A stretch of DNA of 64,000 bases from Okapia johnstoni (taxonomy: Eukaryota; Chordata; Mammalia; Artiodactyla; Giraffidae). The position numbers and the translations under genes are program-made. Location of the stretch: contig JAGTYA010000025.1 in NCBI GenBank assembly GCA_024291935.2, forward strand, positions 6,779,501-6,843,500, read 5' to 3'. This document shows, in pieces, positions 10,228-21,749 of this stretch. The notes beneath the pieces are model-generated. The model was not told the DNA's origin, ran no database searches, and saw nothing but the letters and a program-made list of their open reading frames with translations. Each line of letters begins with the position of its first letter. Position 1 is the stretch's first letter.

Positions 10228-10431
10228 ACATGTGTGCTCAATCACTAAGTCGTGTCTGACTCTGCGGTCCCATGGACCGTAGCCCACCAGGCTCCTCTGT
10301 CCAGTGGAGCTCCCAGGCAAGAATACTGGAGTGGATTGCCTTTTCCTTCTCCATGGAATCTTCCCAACCCAAGGATCAAATCCATATCTTCCGTGTTGGT
10401 AGGCAGGTTCTTTACCACTGAGCCACCTGGA
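10228..10431 (-). repeat. Bov-tA SINE, reversed
   Basis: From atgtgtgctcaatcactaag to taccactgagccacctgg. Box B region aggatcaaatcc is mutated. Confidence 0.92.
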
Positions 10432-10609
10432 CAAGGAATTCAGTCTCCAAATGCAAGTCTTTCATCGGCTTCCTCAGGTAGCGGAAGAACAGTTTCTTCC
10501 TCTGAACTGGTCAATTACAAGTTGGAAATTGTGTCTCAGGAGTAACAAAGCAGGAAAGGGGAGGCTTATAGTGGTGCACACAGACCCTACCCCACACGGG
10601 TCAGTTCTG

Positions 10610-10805
10610 CAACCCAGCCCTGCCACCCATCAGTTGCACATCCTGGAACAGGTTATTGGCTCTTTGTGTCTGCGTTGTCTCCCCTGGAAATCTCTGAAGT
10701 AGTATCTGCCTCAGAGAGTGGTTGCAACAATTAAATGAGTCAATATTTGTAAAGTGCTTAGCAGAGAGTTTGCCACTTAGCAAATGCTATATAAATATTT
10801 GCTAA
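10610..10805 (+). repeat. MIR SINE
   Basis: Forward MIR with ggaacaggttattggctctt, tctcccctggaaatctctga, and a well kept 3' half (ggttgcaacaattaaatgag, gtaaagtgcttagcagagag, aaatgctatataaatatt). Confidence 0.82.
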
Positions 10806-10986
10806 AATTCAACAAAATTAACCTAGGTATAAATGAGAAGGGGAAAGTATTTGCCAAATCTGTTGTTGCCCTAAAATTTCTGTTTCTAATTCAGTTGAAC
10901 TCCATGTTTATTTGTTGTGATTAACATTGTGTATCAATAGCCAAGTGAGAAGTCCATCTTTACTATCTATAACAATTAGGTAGGAA

Positions 10987-11205
10987 TGTGCGTGCTCGAT
11001 GGCTCAGTCCTGTCCGACTCTTTGCAACGCCATGAACTGTAGCCCACCAGGTTTCTCTGTTCGTGGGATTTCCCAGGCAAGAATACTGGAGAGGGTTGCC
11101 ATTTCCTTCTCCAGGGGATCTGCCTGACCCAGGGTTCAAACCTGCACCTCCTGCATCTCCCACATTCCAGGCGGATTCTTTGCCACTGAGCCACCAAGAA
11201 AGCCC
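10987..11205 (-). repeat. Bov-tA SINE, perfect TSD
   Basis: A reversed element between identical 10-bp duplications taggtaggaa at 10977-10986 and 11206-11215. It carries a short extra segment (tcctgcatctcccacattcc) between the box-B region and the head end, as in some Bov-tA subtypes. Confidence 0.96.
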
Positions 11206-11244
11206 TAGGTAGGAACGGAGTTACTCTATAACTCTGTGCGTAAA

Positions 11245-11375
11245 TATTATTTACCCATTTTACAGAGAAGGACTCCTGAGCTCACTGAGGTGACATGACT
11301 TGTTCAAGGTCACATAACTGATAAGTGGCAAAGCCATCAAATCTAGCACACAGACCTCTGCCTCCCACTTCATCG
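11245..11375 (-). repeat. MIR SINE
   Basis: Reversed core: ttacccattttacagagaag, tgacttgttcaaggtcacat, aactgataagtggcaaagcc. Confidence 0.82.
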
Positions 11376-11849
11376 GTGATGCCCAAGCTCCTGCTAACGG
11401 AGACAGGCTCCTGGAGGCCCGGGCTTGGGGAGAGAAGGTCGCTGCCAAGGGGCTGCTGTGGACACAGTGTGACAGTCCACACAGAGTGGCCTCTACTCCT
11501 GACCCCCAAAGGAGAACTTTGGACTTCACGTACCCCACGAAAAACAGGCCCTGCCTCCTTAGAGAAGAGCACCGGGTCCCCTCTATTCTGGCAAGAAGGA
11601 GCCAGAGTGGCTCCATGTCAAATACAACTTCAGGATTAAAATCGCAGACCACTCTTTGGAAGGCGCCAGAAGATTTAACACAGCTTGCTCTCTATTTCCC
11701 AATTTGTTTCTTACAGAAGTTTCAGGAAGGCTATATTTCTCACCCTAAGTGGTTTGTGCCCAAAGCTAAAATATCATACCACATCCAGTAGAGAGAAGGG
11801 ACTCTGAAGTTAATGTGAAGCAGGCCCATGAGGTCTCCCACTTGGATCA

Positions 11850-11928
11850 GGAGACTTGGGTTCAAGACCTGGCTCAGCCACTATCTTGCTGTGTAACCTC
11901 AGGAAAATCCTTTCCTTCTCCATGTACA
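11850..11928 (+). repeat. MIR SINE fragment
   Basis: ggagacttgggttcaagacc, tggctcagccactatcttgc, tgtgtaacctcaggaaaatc match the forward MIR head and core. The 3' half is missing where BovB begins. Confidence 0.78.
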
Positions 11929-11949
11929 TGAGCAGGGTTGTCCAATATC

Positions 11950-12068
11950 TCAGTTGTGTCCCACTCTGCGACTCCATGCACTGCAGCACACCAGGGTTCC
12001 CTGTCCTTCACTATCTCCCAGTTTGCTCAAACTCACGTCCATTGTGTCAACGATGCCATCCGACCATC
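11950..12068 (-). repeat. BovB LINE 3' fragment, reversed
   Basis: atctcagttgtgtcccactc ... tgtccttcactatctcccag ... cattgtgtcaacgatgccat is the reverse of the BovB 3' end. It breaks off at about 12068. Confidence 0.88.
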
Positions 12069-12162
12069 AGTGAGCAGTGGGGCAGTGGCCAAAGGCTGCA
12101 TCCAGTCCAAAGACAACTTTTTGTTGTTGGCGTGGAGACAGTTTTAAAAATTAGCAAACTTA

Positions 12163-12448
12163 GGGCTTCCCCGGTGGTCCAATGGTTAAGAATCCATCTC
12201 ACGATGCAGGGGACATAGGTTCAATCCATAATCCGGGAAGATCTCACCCACTGCAGGGCAACTCAGCCCATGCCCTACAACTACTGAGCCGAGCTTTAGA
12301 GCCCGTGCTCCGAAACAAGAGAAGTCACTGCCCTGAGAAGCCCGTGGACCGCAACTAGAGAGTAGCCCCTGCTCGCTGGAACTAGGGAACACCCGCAGGC
12401 AGCAGCGAAGACCCAGCACAGCCATAAATAAATAAACAACATTTTTGA
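12163..12448 (+). repeat. CHR-2-type tRNA-Glu SINE with TSD
   Basis: Starts gggcttccccggtggtccaa and continues tggttaagaatccatctcac, then the long artiodactyl body (caactactgagc, gagaagcccgtggaccgcaa, agcagcgaagacccagcaca) and an (AAATA)n tail. It is flanked by ttagcaaactta (12151-12162) and ttaggaaactta (12449-12460), 11 of 12 identical. This is the longer, older relative of Bov-tA shared by whales and ruminants. Confidence 0.94.
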
Positions 12449-12460
12449 TTAGGAAACTTA

Positions 12461-15339
12461 CATATAAAAGTGCAGATTTCTGGATTTTCTTAAAAATGGG
12501 AAAACCTGGCTCCTGGATCTCAGCCTCCCACAAGGTGACCTACGTCCCCTTAGAGACACCGTGGTCCCCAGCGCTCCTCACTGTCTCCCCCCCGCCCCCA
12601 CCTTCATGCAGCCTGGCACCAGTCTTGCCCTGGAGACATTTGAGTTTGCCATCCATGGGGTCAACATCCTCTGTGCACCCTGTAAGCACTAAAATTTACT
12701 GGTTTCAAGGGCGTTCCGCCACCTTAGCTGTCATTATTCTGAGGCCCCATGGGAACAGGGGCCTCACCTCGTCACCCTGGTTACCCCAAGGCCCAGGACA
12801 TGGCAGGTGCATCCCAATTTTTTTGATGACTTCTGAGACAGAGTTGACTGTGGGACGAGTCCTGCATGAGCCAGGGGGCCTGGCATTGAGCTCTGCCCTG
12901 CCACAGAGGGACATCTGACTCAGAAGAGTCCCTGTCCATCTCCTGGGCTTCTTCTTTCACCTCTTAAGAGGGCAGGCCAGCTCTGCCAGGCCCCTTGTAT
13001 GTGGCTCAGGTGACAAGGTCCTCCAAAGGTCTGGTCTGCTACAGCACCATATCGCAAGATGACCTTGCTGGGCTCCCACCCAACTTAGCCTGGGAGACAT
13101 TACCAGCCACCCTCCCCCATTCTCCTCTCAAGAAGTGCCCTTTCCATGGCTTCTCACAGATGCACAAAGCCAGTTCCCAAACCCAATCAACAGAACAATC
13201 CCCGTAATGTGAAATAGAGCCCAGGACCTTCTCTCTGTGGCCTTGAGGAAACATATCTTTTGGGCGCACAGCGACATTAAAAAAAAGACAGAGCATATCC
13301 CTTTGGGAGCCTCCAGTCATGGGTTTTAAAGGCTGAGAGAGCCCAGCCCAGGCCATGTGGGTCATCCTCCTGCCTCCAGAGGGATGGCCTGTCCCCTCCA
13401 AGGAAGAGAAGCGAATGACTGCCTTACGCACCGTGACCCCATGCCTGGCCAGCCTGACCACCCAGAAGGACTCTTCCCCCCAGGTACCTCCCCTGTGAGC
13501 CCCCACAGCACCATGGGAATGCCCTGAATCCACGGGAGCGTGCCAGGCCTTGAGTGTGCGGCTCTGGCCTCTGCCAACAGGCAGACTGCTCCACTCCTTC
13601 TGAGACCAAGTTTCAGAGTACTGTCCTGAGGGGCAGCTCTGTTGGGGAAGCCCCATCACAGGGCAGCTAGGGCTCAGAGGTCTGAGCTGGGTGTCAGCGA
13701 GCCACAGCAGCATGTTACTCAACTCAAGGCTGTCACAGAGGAAAGGGAGACGACCCCTTCAGCATGGTTTCAGGGACCCTTGAGTGGAAACTAGACAGGG
13801 CAGGCCCTGTGAGACAGAGAACACGGCCTTCCAACACCCACAGGATCACCAGGAGGGTGTCCATCCACAGGAAGTGGTGAGTTCTCTCTGGCTGTCTTCT
13901 GTGGGAGGCAATGGGGAGTGATGAGAGCTGTGAGGGCTTGCAGAGCAGCCATGACTCAACTCACAGTTGCCCAAGCTTCTAACTTTTCAAGAGAAGCTGG
14001 AAATTCAGGTTTTTCCATGACATCTCTTAGTGTGGGAATTCAGAAAGATAATTCCAGTGTAAAACAAAAGGTGGGATAATGCAAAGTATATAGAATTGAA
14101 CATGCATCCACGGCATTAGCCTGAAGACCTCCATTTGGAGGCTCTGAGTCGAGAGTTTCAGGGGTTAGGAGTGTTGCAGGTCAAGTAAGCAAGAAGCAGC
14201 TCTAAAACCCACACACAGAGGCCTTCCCTCCACCAATGACACTCTGAGGACACCAGGCAATACGACCTTTAGGCTAGAGTACGGTGCAAGGTGTACGCGG
14301 TTAGGTGTACGGCGGTGAGGTTTCTCCACCATACCCCTGGGCCATTTCCTCTCATGTGTGCACACTCTGAAGCCCACCCCATCCACTCCCCACCCTCTCC
14401 TGTGGCCTGAGCACTTGGGATGCAGGACAGACAGGAACCGGACACTGCTGTTCAGTACAGTCTGCCATGGTTTGGCCTTGGTGGGGAATTTCACTGACTC
14501 TCCGTAGGTAGCACTTTGCACACAGCAACAGCACAGCACCCACGGGTGCCATTCCGCAAAGCCCTGCTCGTCCCTGACAGGGACAGCACCCTCTCAGTCA
14601 TCTTCATCAATCCCTGCCGGCTCTGCAGGCAAGACCAGCCTTTGCAAACAGTCCCCTGGAGGGTGTTTCACTAAGTGCTTCCTGGCCTCAGCTCAAAAAG
14701 ATTCCTACAGTGAGGGAGGCTGTGGCGGTGACACCGAGGGTCATTCCCAGGTCTTCCTTCTGGGCCTCTTGGGACACGGACAGGGGAGAAGGACCTCAGG
14801 GCCACCCAAAATGAAGCCTTGGGCCCCAGAAGTTGAACCTGTGCCCATAGACACAAAACATGCCACTTAGCAACTGGGTGACTGCCCGCAGTTTCAACCT
14901 CTAAGAAGGGGACAAAACCCTCGGTCTGCTGAGCCCATGGGGGCCAGATGTGGACAAGCCCAATGCAGCAGTGCCATTCCAATGTAAAGGTGAATTTCCC
15001 CTCCCACAGCCCATGGTGTGGCCACTGGTGTTAGTGATGAGCTGTTTTGCTCACCCAAACGCTCCCTGCGTCTGAGAGCCAGGGATGAGACAGAGAGGAA
15101 TGAGAGGTGACAATGGCGGATGCTGGACCACCTCCCAGGAGATCCACAGGACCTGCATGACTGGCTCTGTGACCACGCCACCTTTCTTGGCTGGAGGAGG
15201 CTGGGAAAACGAGCTCACTCAGGCAGAGGAGCCCAGTTGCTTATGGCCCCAGGGAGACTAGAAAGAACATCTAGAAACAGGGATTATCCTAAAAAGTGAA
15301 ACTGGCCTACTGCCTCCCTGATTTAAACTGCTCAGGGGA
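12461..15339. other. largest repeat-free block, no gene recognised
   Basis: About 2.9 kb without any repeat I recognise, moderately GC-rich. It contains the longest open frame of the window (13722 down to 13039, 227 codons). That frame is Trp-, Gly- and Ser-rich, has no recognisable domain or signal peptide, and no splice signals were found at its edges. It is probably random or untranslated sequence. A conservation test would be informative here because there is no transposon background. Confidence 0.5.
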
Positions 15340-17081
15340 CTTTCATTTCCAGTCAATATGGAGTAACAGAGACCAGTTACTCTCATGGCTGCGAAGAACG
15401 AAAAGTGGGCAAAATACACAAAACAATAATTGGTCTGCCACTTTACATCAGACAGTGACAGACAATGGTAACCGAAAGATGAGAAATAAGAGGTAAGCCC
15501 AGCGACAGCCCCAGCTTACTGCCTTGAGAAGTTTCCAGATCATGGGGGAACCCAGGTAGAAACTAGTGGGCTCCCTGAGTGGAGGAGATGGAGCTGAGGA
15601 TCCAGGAAAGAACACTGGAGGGACAAGAGGAGGTGCAGAGAGATCTGGAGATTGCAGAGGGTACCCTGCAGTATGCAGCTGAGTATCAGTCTGGCCTGTG
15701 TGTGAGGACACTACTAGGGCCAAGGCAAGAACCACCGGAAAGGACTACAGAGAACAATGCCTGACACTCAGGCAGGGCTGGGAAGTGTCTGTAGCCACCA
15801 GCCAGACTGGCAAAACCCTCAGGATTCACTGGACACTGAGTCAAGTACTCAGGGCAATACTTAGCTCCAAACTGAGCACAGCTCTGGTTGCATCAAACAA
15901 ATACTCAAAGCAAGACTTAAAAGGATCTATTGTTCTACTCAAAACTGCTTCCAAGTAGCTTAACTGCATCTCAGACAGAGCTCAAGGATATTGAGAGGAG
16001 ACAAAAATGTCAAGCACCCAACAAGGTAATACACAGTATCTGGAACCCAATAAAAAAGCATCAGGTATGCAAAGAAGCTGGAAACTATAAACATAATGAG
16101 AAGGTAAAGCAATCAAAAGTGACCCAGGCCAGATCCAGATGTTAGAACGAACAGATAGGGTTGCAGTAACAGTTATTATAACTGGATTCCACATGTTCAG
16201 AAAAGTAAGCAGAGATAAAGAAGATATTAAAAAAAGACACAGGTTTAACTTCCAGAGATGAAAACTACAATGTGTGAAAAGAAAAACACACTGGATGAGA
16301 CCAACAGCAGATTAGAGAGTGTGGAAGGAAAGATTAAAGAACTTGAAGACAGCAATGGAAACTAAAAGGAAACACAATGAGAAGAGAGAAGGAAAAAAAC
16401 AGAACAGAGCATCAGTAAGCTGTGAGACAACTTTAAATGGCCTGATATTTGCGCAACTAGACCCCTCAAAGGAGAGGAGAAAGGGGTGGGGATGCAGACA
16501 AAATATTTGAAGAAATAATGGTTGAAAAATTTACAATATGTGATGAAAACTATAACCACACATACTCGGAAGCCTAACCTAAGGGATCCCAAGCACAAGC
16601 ACATAAAGAAAACAAAATCAAGTTTCTCAAAACATGTGATAAAGAGAAAAATCTTTAAAGAAGCCATAAAAAATAGATGCATAATATACAGTGAAACAAA
16701 GATAATGACAACAGACTTCTCACTGGAGAGAATGCAAGTGAGAAGATAGTGGGACAACACCTTTAAAATATTGAAAAAAAAGAACTGCAAATCTACCAGC
16801 AGAAGTAGCTTTCAAAAACAAAGGCAAAATAGACATTTTCAGATACACAAACTCTGAAAAAATTCATTACCAGCAGTCAAACTATAAGAAATGTTAGAAG
16901 AAGTCTTTCAGACAGAAGGGTAAGGACACTAGATGGACTACAGATCCTCACAAGGAATGAAAAGCATTGGAAACAGAAACGACATAGGCAAATGTGTAAG
17001 CTATTAAAATTTACTCAAACCCCTTAAAAAAGATATTGACTGTTTGAATGAAAATAATTAAGTAGTGTGGTGTTTATAATA

Positions 17082-17301
17082 CATTCCACCCTCGAAAAAT
17101 GTGAGAGCGAAGGGTGCCGACCCCAAGAAGGAAAAAGTCCCTTTATAATTTTATAGTTGGCCTTCCATATCCATAGTTCCTCATCCACAGATTCAACCAA
17201 CCAACCAAGAATTGTGTAATACTGTGGTGCACACTTGTTGAAAAAATCCACTTATAAGAGGACCCATGAAGTTCAAACCTGTGATGTTCAAGAGTCAACT
17301 G
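17082..17301 (-). mobile_element. MER2-like Tigger non-autonomous DNA transposon inside L1
   Basis: Both ends are recognisable. The right end (..gttcaagagtcaactg) is the reverse complement of CAGTTGACTCTTGAAC, and the left end (cattccaccctcgaaaaatg) is a decayed form of the other terminus, followed by ggtgccgacccc. TA precedes it at 17080-17081, as expected for a Tc1/mariner-type target. The right TA is mutated to CA. Internal sequence such as tccacttataagaggaccca fits MER2. Confidence 0.75.
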
Positions 17302-18430
17302 CATACTCAAAAGTAAAGCGTTTGACAATAATAGTACAAAGGTCCAGAGGGGGAGAAATGGAAGTATACTGTTATAAGGCATAGTCTACGTGAAGTATGA
17401 AGACAGACTGTGATAAGTTAAAGATCTAGCCCATAAATACTAAAGACACCACTAAAATAACAACAAAAAAAAATTAGCGTTAGTAAAACAACAAAGGAGA
17501 TTAAAAGAACCATACAGATATTCAATCACTCCAATGGATGCAGAAAAAGAGGGGGAAAGAACACAAAGAACAGAAGGGACAAACAACAAGATGAGAGATT
17601 TAACCTTCACTATATCTATGATCTCAATAAATATAAGTGGTCTAAGTTCCCCCAATTAAAAGGCAGAGATTGTCAAATTGGATTAAAAATCAACCCTATG
17701 CTGCTTACAAAAAATGCACTTCAATATAAAAACACTAATATGTTAAAAGTAAAAGGATGGAAAAAGATGCACCTAGCTAACACTAATCAAATGCCAAAGT
17801 GGCTGTATTGATATCAAAGTAGATTTTAGAGCCAAGAATATCAGCCAAGATAAAGAAGGTTATTTTGCAGAGATAAAGGAGTCATACATCAGGAGGACAT
17901 AGCAATTCTAAGTGTTTAAACATTTAAAATAAGATGAGATAAGAGAGCTTACAATACACTAAATAAAAACTGATGCAAACGCAAGGAGAAATAAACAAAT
18001 TCACAATCAAGTAATCAACACCCTCTCTTAACAACTGGTAGAATAAGGGACAGAAACGGGAGAAAACTTCCACAATCTTAGGCAAAGATCTAGAGGAATA
18101 TTTCTTAGATACATCACCCAAAGCACCATCCATAAGAGAATGAATTGATTTTGATACTTGGACCTCATCAGAAGTTCTCACTTCTACTCTTTGAAAGATA
18201 CTGCTAAGAAAATGAAAACTCAAGCCACAGACTCAGAGAAAATATTCGCAAATTATATATTGGATCAAGCACATGTATCTGGAAGGTATAAAGAACTCTT
18301 GAAACTAAATAATAAGAAAATAAACAACCCCAATACAAAATAGGAGAAAGATTTGAACAGACACGTTACCAAAAAAGATATATATTTGGCAAATAAATAC
18401 GTGAAAAGATGCTCAAAATCATTAGTCATG

Positions 18431-18657
18431 CATGCATGCTAAGTCGCTTCAGTCCTGTCTGACTCTTTGCAACCAACCCTACGGTCTGTAGCCTGCCAGG
18501 TTCCTCTGTCCATAGGATTCTCCCAGGCAAGAATACTGGAGTGGGTTGCCATTCCCTCCTCCAGGGGATCTCCCCAACCCAGAGATGGAACCTGTGTCTT
18601 TTATGTCCCCTACATTGGCAGGTGGGTTCTTAACCACTAGCACCACCTGGGAAGCCC
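18431..18657 (-). repeat. Bov-tA SINE in L1, perfect TSD
   Basis: A reversed copy between attagtcatg at 18421-18430 and 18659-18668, an identical 10-bp duplication of L1 sequence (a shared C makes it 11). It shows that the insertion came after the L1. Confidence 0.96.
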
Positions 18658-18668
18658 CATTAGTCATG

Positions 18669-18920
18669 AAAGTGAAAGTCGCTCAGTTGTGTCTGACTCT
18701 TTGCAACCCCATGGACTATACAGTCCATGGAATTCTCTAGGCCAGAATACTGGAGTGGGCAGCCTTTCCCTTCATGCTGCTGCTGCTACTAAGTCGCTTC
18801 AGTCATGTCCGACTCTGTGCGACCCCATAGACGGCAGTCCACCAGGCTCCCCCATCCCTGGGATTCTCCAGGCAAGAACACTGGAATGGGTTGCCATTTC
18901 CTTCTCCAATGCATGAAAGT
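18669..18920 (-). repeat. two Bov-A2/Bov-tA monomers in unusual order
   Basis: Starts directly at the target duplication of the preceding SINE. The first monomer (aagtgaaagtcgctcagttg ... cagcctttcccttc, to about 18773) has the leader that is normally second in Bov-A2. The following monomer (gctgctgctgctactaagtc ... ccatttccttctccaatgc) has the leader that is normally first. Compared with the dimers at 31332 and 33843 the order is swapped. Confidence 0.85.
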
Positions 18921-19482
18921 GAAAAATGAAAGCAAATTAAAACCACAATGAGTACCACTACTCAAGTACTAGAATAACTAAAGTAGAAGACTCACAGCAT
19001 CAAGTGTTACTGACAATGTGATGTAACTGGACTCTCGTAAACTCATGGGGGAACATAAGAAGGTACCACCACTTTGGATAACAGTTCAGCAGTCTCTTAA
19101 AAGTTGTTTTCTGCATATGATATGACCTAGCCATTCCACTCTTAAGTATCTGCGCAGGAGCGATGAAAATATGTATGTCCACAGCCAGATTTCCACATGA
19201 ATGGTCATGACCGCATTATTTGTAATATTCCCAAGGAGGAACAGACTCAACTGTCCTGTCTATAGGCGTACAGATTTAAAAAGTGTGGTATATTCCCTAC
19301 AATGAAATACTACTCCATTGTAATAAAAGGACGTGAAGTATTTACATAGGCTACAACATGGAGGAATCTTAAAATAATTATGTTTAGTGAATGAAAACCA
19401 GGCCACAAAAAAAAAAAAAGAATGCAAATTGTAGGATTCCGTTTAGATAAACATCTAGAAAATGCAGATTAATAATTTGTGG

Positions 19483-19810
19483 TGGAACTCCCTGGTGGTC
19501 CAGTGGTAAAAAGTATGCCTACCATCACAGGGGACACAGGTTCAATACTTGGTTCAGGAAGATTCTTCATGCCTCCAGGTAACTAAGCTTGTGTGCCACA
19601 ACTACTGAGTCCATGCTCTGGAGTCCACTAATGCAACTACCAAAGCCCACGTGCCCCAGAGCCTGTTCTCCACAAGAACAGCCAGCACGATGAGAAGCCT
19701 GCGCACTGCAACTAGACAATAGCCCACACTCTCCACAACTGGAGAAAGCCTGCATGCAGCAACAAAGACTCAGCACAGTCAGAAACAGATAAAAATAAAA
19801 TTTAAAAAAG
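19483..19810 (+). repeat. CHR-2-type tRNA-Glu SINE in L1 3' UTR
   Basis: aactccctggtggtccagtg ... cacaactactgagtccatgc ... tgcatgcagcaacaaagact, with an A-rich tail. It is flanked by taatttgtgg (19473-19482) and taatttacgg (19811-19820), 8 of 10 identical. Confidence 0.92.
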
Positions 19811-20119
19811 TAATTTACGGCGACAGGAAGCAAATCAGTAGTTGACTGGGGCTGGAGCTGCTGGGAGTTGCAGGAGGGAGGGTGTTACAAAGAGACACAA
19901 GGAAACTTTTTGGGGTGATGGAGATGTTTGTTATTGATGGTGGCAATGGCTTCATTCGTGTACACATATCACAAAACTTATCAAATCATACACTTAAAAT
20001 GTGTGCAGTTTATCATACATCAATTATACCTCAAAAAAAAAAAGCTGTTAAAAATAAAACAAAAATAATTTTAAAAGCTAAACAAAATAAAATCTTCTTC
20101 AGGGCACCTGCACAGCCCT

Positions 20120-20815
20120 TAAGCTGAAACTCCAATACCTACAAGAGCTCACAAGACCCTAGGAGGCAATCTGTCACCCAGTGCCCTGTCCAGCCTCACC
20201 ATGGATGCTTCCCATCTACCCTCACACCAAACCTCACACGCCAGCCTCTAGCCACACTCAACTTCTTCTGCTCTTCAAGGCAACACATTCTGTCTCATCG
20301 CCAGGCTTTTGTGCTTGCTGTTCAATCTGTCAAGTACACCCTTCCTACTCTCCAATTCACCTAGATAACTCCTGCTCATCCTTCAGTTCTGCAAACTCTC
20401 ACTAAGTAACATTCCTGGGATCTCACATTTACCAATGTGCATTATAATCACCTGCTCAATTTACTTCTAACATCATGTTCTCATAATGCTGCTTCCCAGA
20501 TGGCTGGGTGGCAAAGAATCTACCTGCCAAGCTGGAGGTGTGTGTTCAATCCCTGGGTCAGGAAGAACCCCTGGAGAAGGAAATGGCAACCCACTCCAGT
20601 ATTCTTTCCTGGGAAATCCTATGGACAGAGGACGCTGGCAGTCCATGGGGTCATGAAGAGTTGACCATGACTTAGGGGTTAAGCAACAACAACATTCCAT
20701 TCTCAATCTGTACGTGTTAATTAAAAGAATCCCAGGCTGCCTCCAGACCATGCGCTCCGTTCATGCAAGGAGCGTGTCTGGTTGGCTTATCTTAGAATCC
20801 CAGCACCAAGCACAT
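20120..20815 (+). repeat. L2 LINE 3' region, split by Bov-tA
   Basis: L2 can be followed in 20120-20490 (gagctcacaagaccctagga, ctagccacactcaacttctt, ataactcctgctcatccttc) and again in 20695-20815 (ccgttcatgcaaggagcgtg, tcttagaatcccagcaccaa). The part between is the Bov-tA. Confidence 0.72.
20491..20693 (+). repeat. Bov-tA SINE in L2
   Basis: Forward copy: gcttcccagatggctgggtg ... ccactccagtattctttcct ... ttaagcaacaacaac. The tRNA-derived head is mutated in box A. Confidence 0.93.
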
Positions 20816-20824
20816 GCAAAGAGA

Positions 20825-21025
20825 ATTGACTATGTGCCAAACCGTGTTCCAACCACTCTGCAAGGATTAACTGGTTTAATCTTCACAGCATGCTTCCCAG
20901 GTAGACATGATTATTGTTCTCATTTTCCAGATGAGAAAACTGCAGCTCAGGAAGGTTGAGTAACTTGCTCAAGTTCACACAGCCAGAAAGTGTGCAGCCA
21001 GCACTTGGACCTAGGTGGTCTAGTT
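20825..21025 (-). repeat. MIR SINE, nearly full length
   Basis: Reversed MIR: gactatgtgccaaaccgtgt, ctggtttaatcttcacagca, cattttccagatgagaaaac, aacttgctcaagttcacaca. Confidence 0.85.
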
Positions 21026-21179
21026 CTTAACGACAGTGGGAGGCTGCTGAGGAAGTAAACAAATGAAGAACTGCACAAGCTTCAAATGAGACCTCAAAAT
21101 TGCTTTGGAGTCATCGAGTCCAACCTCTGGATATGTCCTGTGGTTCCAGAGAGCCTGACATCTCTCATGCCAGTGGGAC

Positions 21180-21400
21180 ACCAGGCCCAGTTGATCAGGT
21201 CATCACATGCCCCTGGCCATGGTGATTGGTTAGGAGTGGTCACATGACTCAAGCTTGATCAATCAGGCTCTATAAAACCAAATTTCAGAACTTTTGCTGG
21301 AGCTACTGCATAAGAGGCACTTGTTTTCTTTTGGGGTCGCTGAGCAGGTGAGACATAAGCTTAGAGCTACTGGGGCCCATCTTTAAATATTAATATCATG
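21180..21400 (+). repeat. old mammalian repeat shared with 30260 and 52800, class uncertain
   Basis: ggccatggtgattggttagg, agtggtcacatgactcaagc, ttttgctggagctactgcat belong to a family that recurs at 30260-30460 and 52800-53255. The 3' parts look LTR-like, but I cannot name it. Confidence 0.5.
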
Positions 21401-21749
21401 AGGATATGCAGAAGAAATCAGAGCTGACAGGTGGATGCAGCCAAATTAGTGGCAAAAGAGTTGGTGCCTCTGGACCCAGCCTTGCCTGAAACTATACAGT
21501 CTTAGTATTCAGAACCTATATAATCTTTTTTTTTTTTAATTTACAACAGTTGGAACCGAATTTATACAATTTTCAACCAAAATGATCATATGATGATACA
21601 AGGCAAGGTACTACTATGGGCTGTTGTAATAGAAGACACAAGAACTTTAGACTGTCAGAGCTAGAAGGGATCTTAGCATTCTAAGTGTGTAATATGCTAC
21701 TCATCACACCTGCCAGCCACACTGGCTATTCAACTCAAGATGGGTGTTT
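21401..21749. other. unique sequence with a T run
   Basis: T run at 21526-21537. No gene or other repeat recognised. Confidence 0.5.

Larger units (their letters stand above)
15340..20050 (+). mobile_element. old L1 (L1M/HAL1-like) with most of the RT region deleted
   Basis: One forward L1 can be followed from its 5' end (tactctcatggctgcgaaga, gcaaaatacacaaaacaata) through ORF1 (about 15960-16900; e.g. gatgagaccaacagcagatt, acctttaaaatattgaaaaa), the inter-ORF region, and the start of ORF2 with endonuclease-type sequence (about 17600-18095; gtaaaaggatggaaaaagat). Near 18095-18125 it jumps to the C-terminal end of ORF2 (attcgcaaattatatattgg). It then runs through the 3' UTR to tatcatacatcaattatacc and an A-rich tail at about 20031-20045. 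The roughly 2 kb that normally hold the reverse-transcriptase core are missing. Many stops make it inert. It hosts insertions at 17082-17301, 18431-18657, about 18669-18920 and 19483-19810. Confidence 0.85.

Noticed and set aside
13039..13722. Longest open frame, 227 codons, minus strand
   Set aside because: No recognisable domain, signal peptide or membrane segment, unusual Trp/Ser/Gly composition, no splice or promoter signals. It lies in unique DNA so chance is the simplest reading; only conservation or RNA data could revive it.
16319..16749. Lys-rich open frames
   Set aside because: Decayed L1 ORF1 sequence, broken by several stops.
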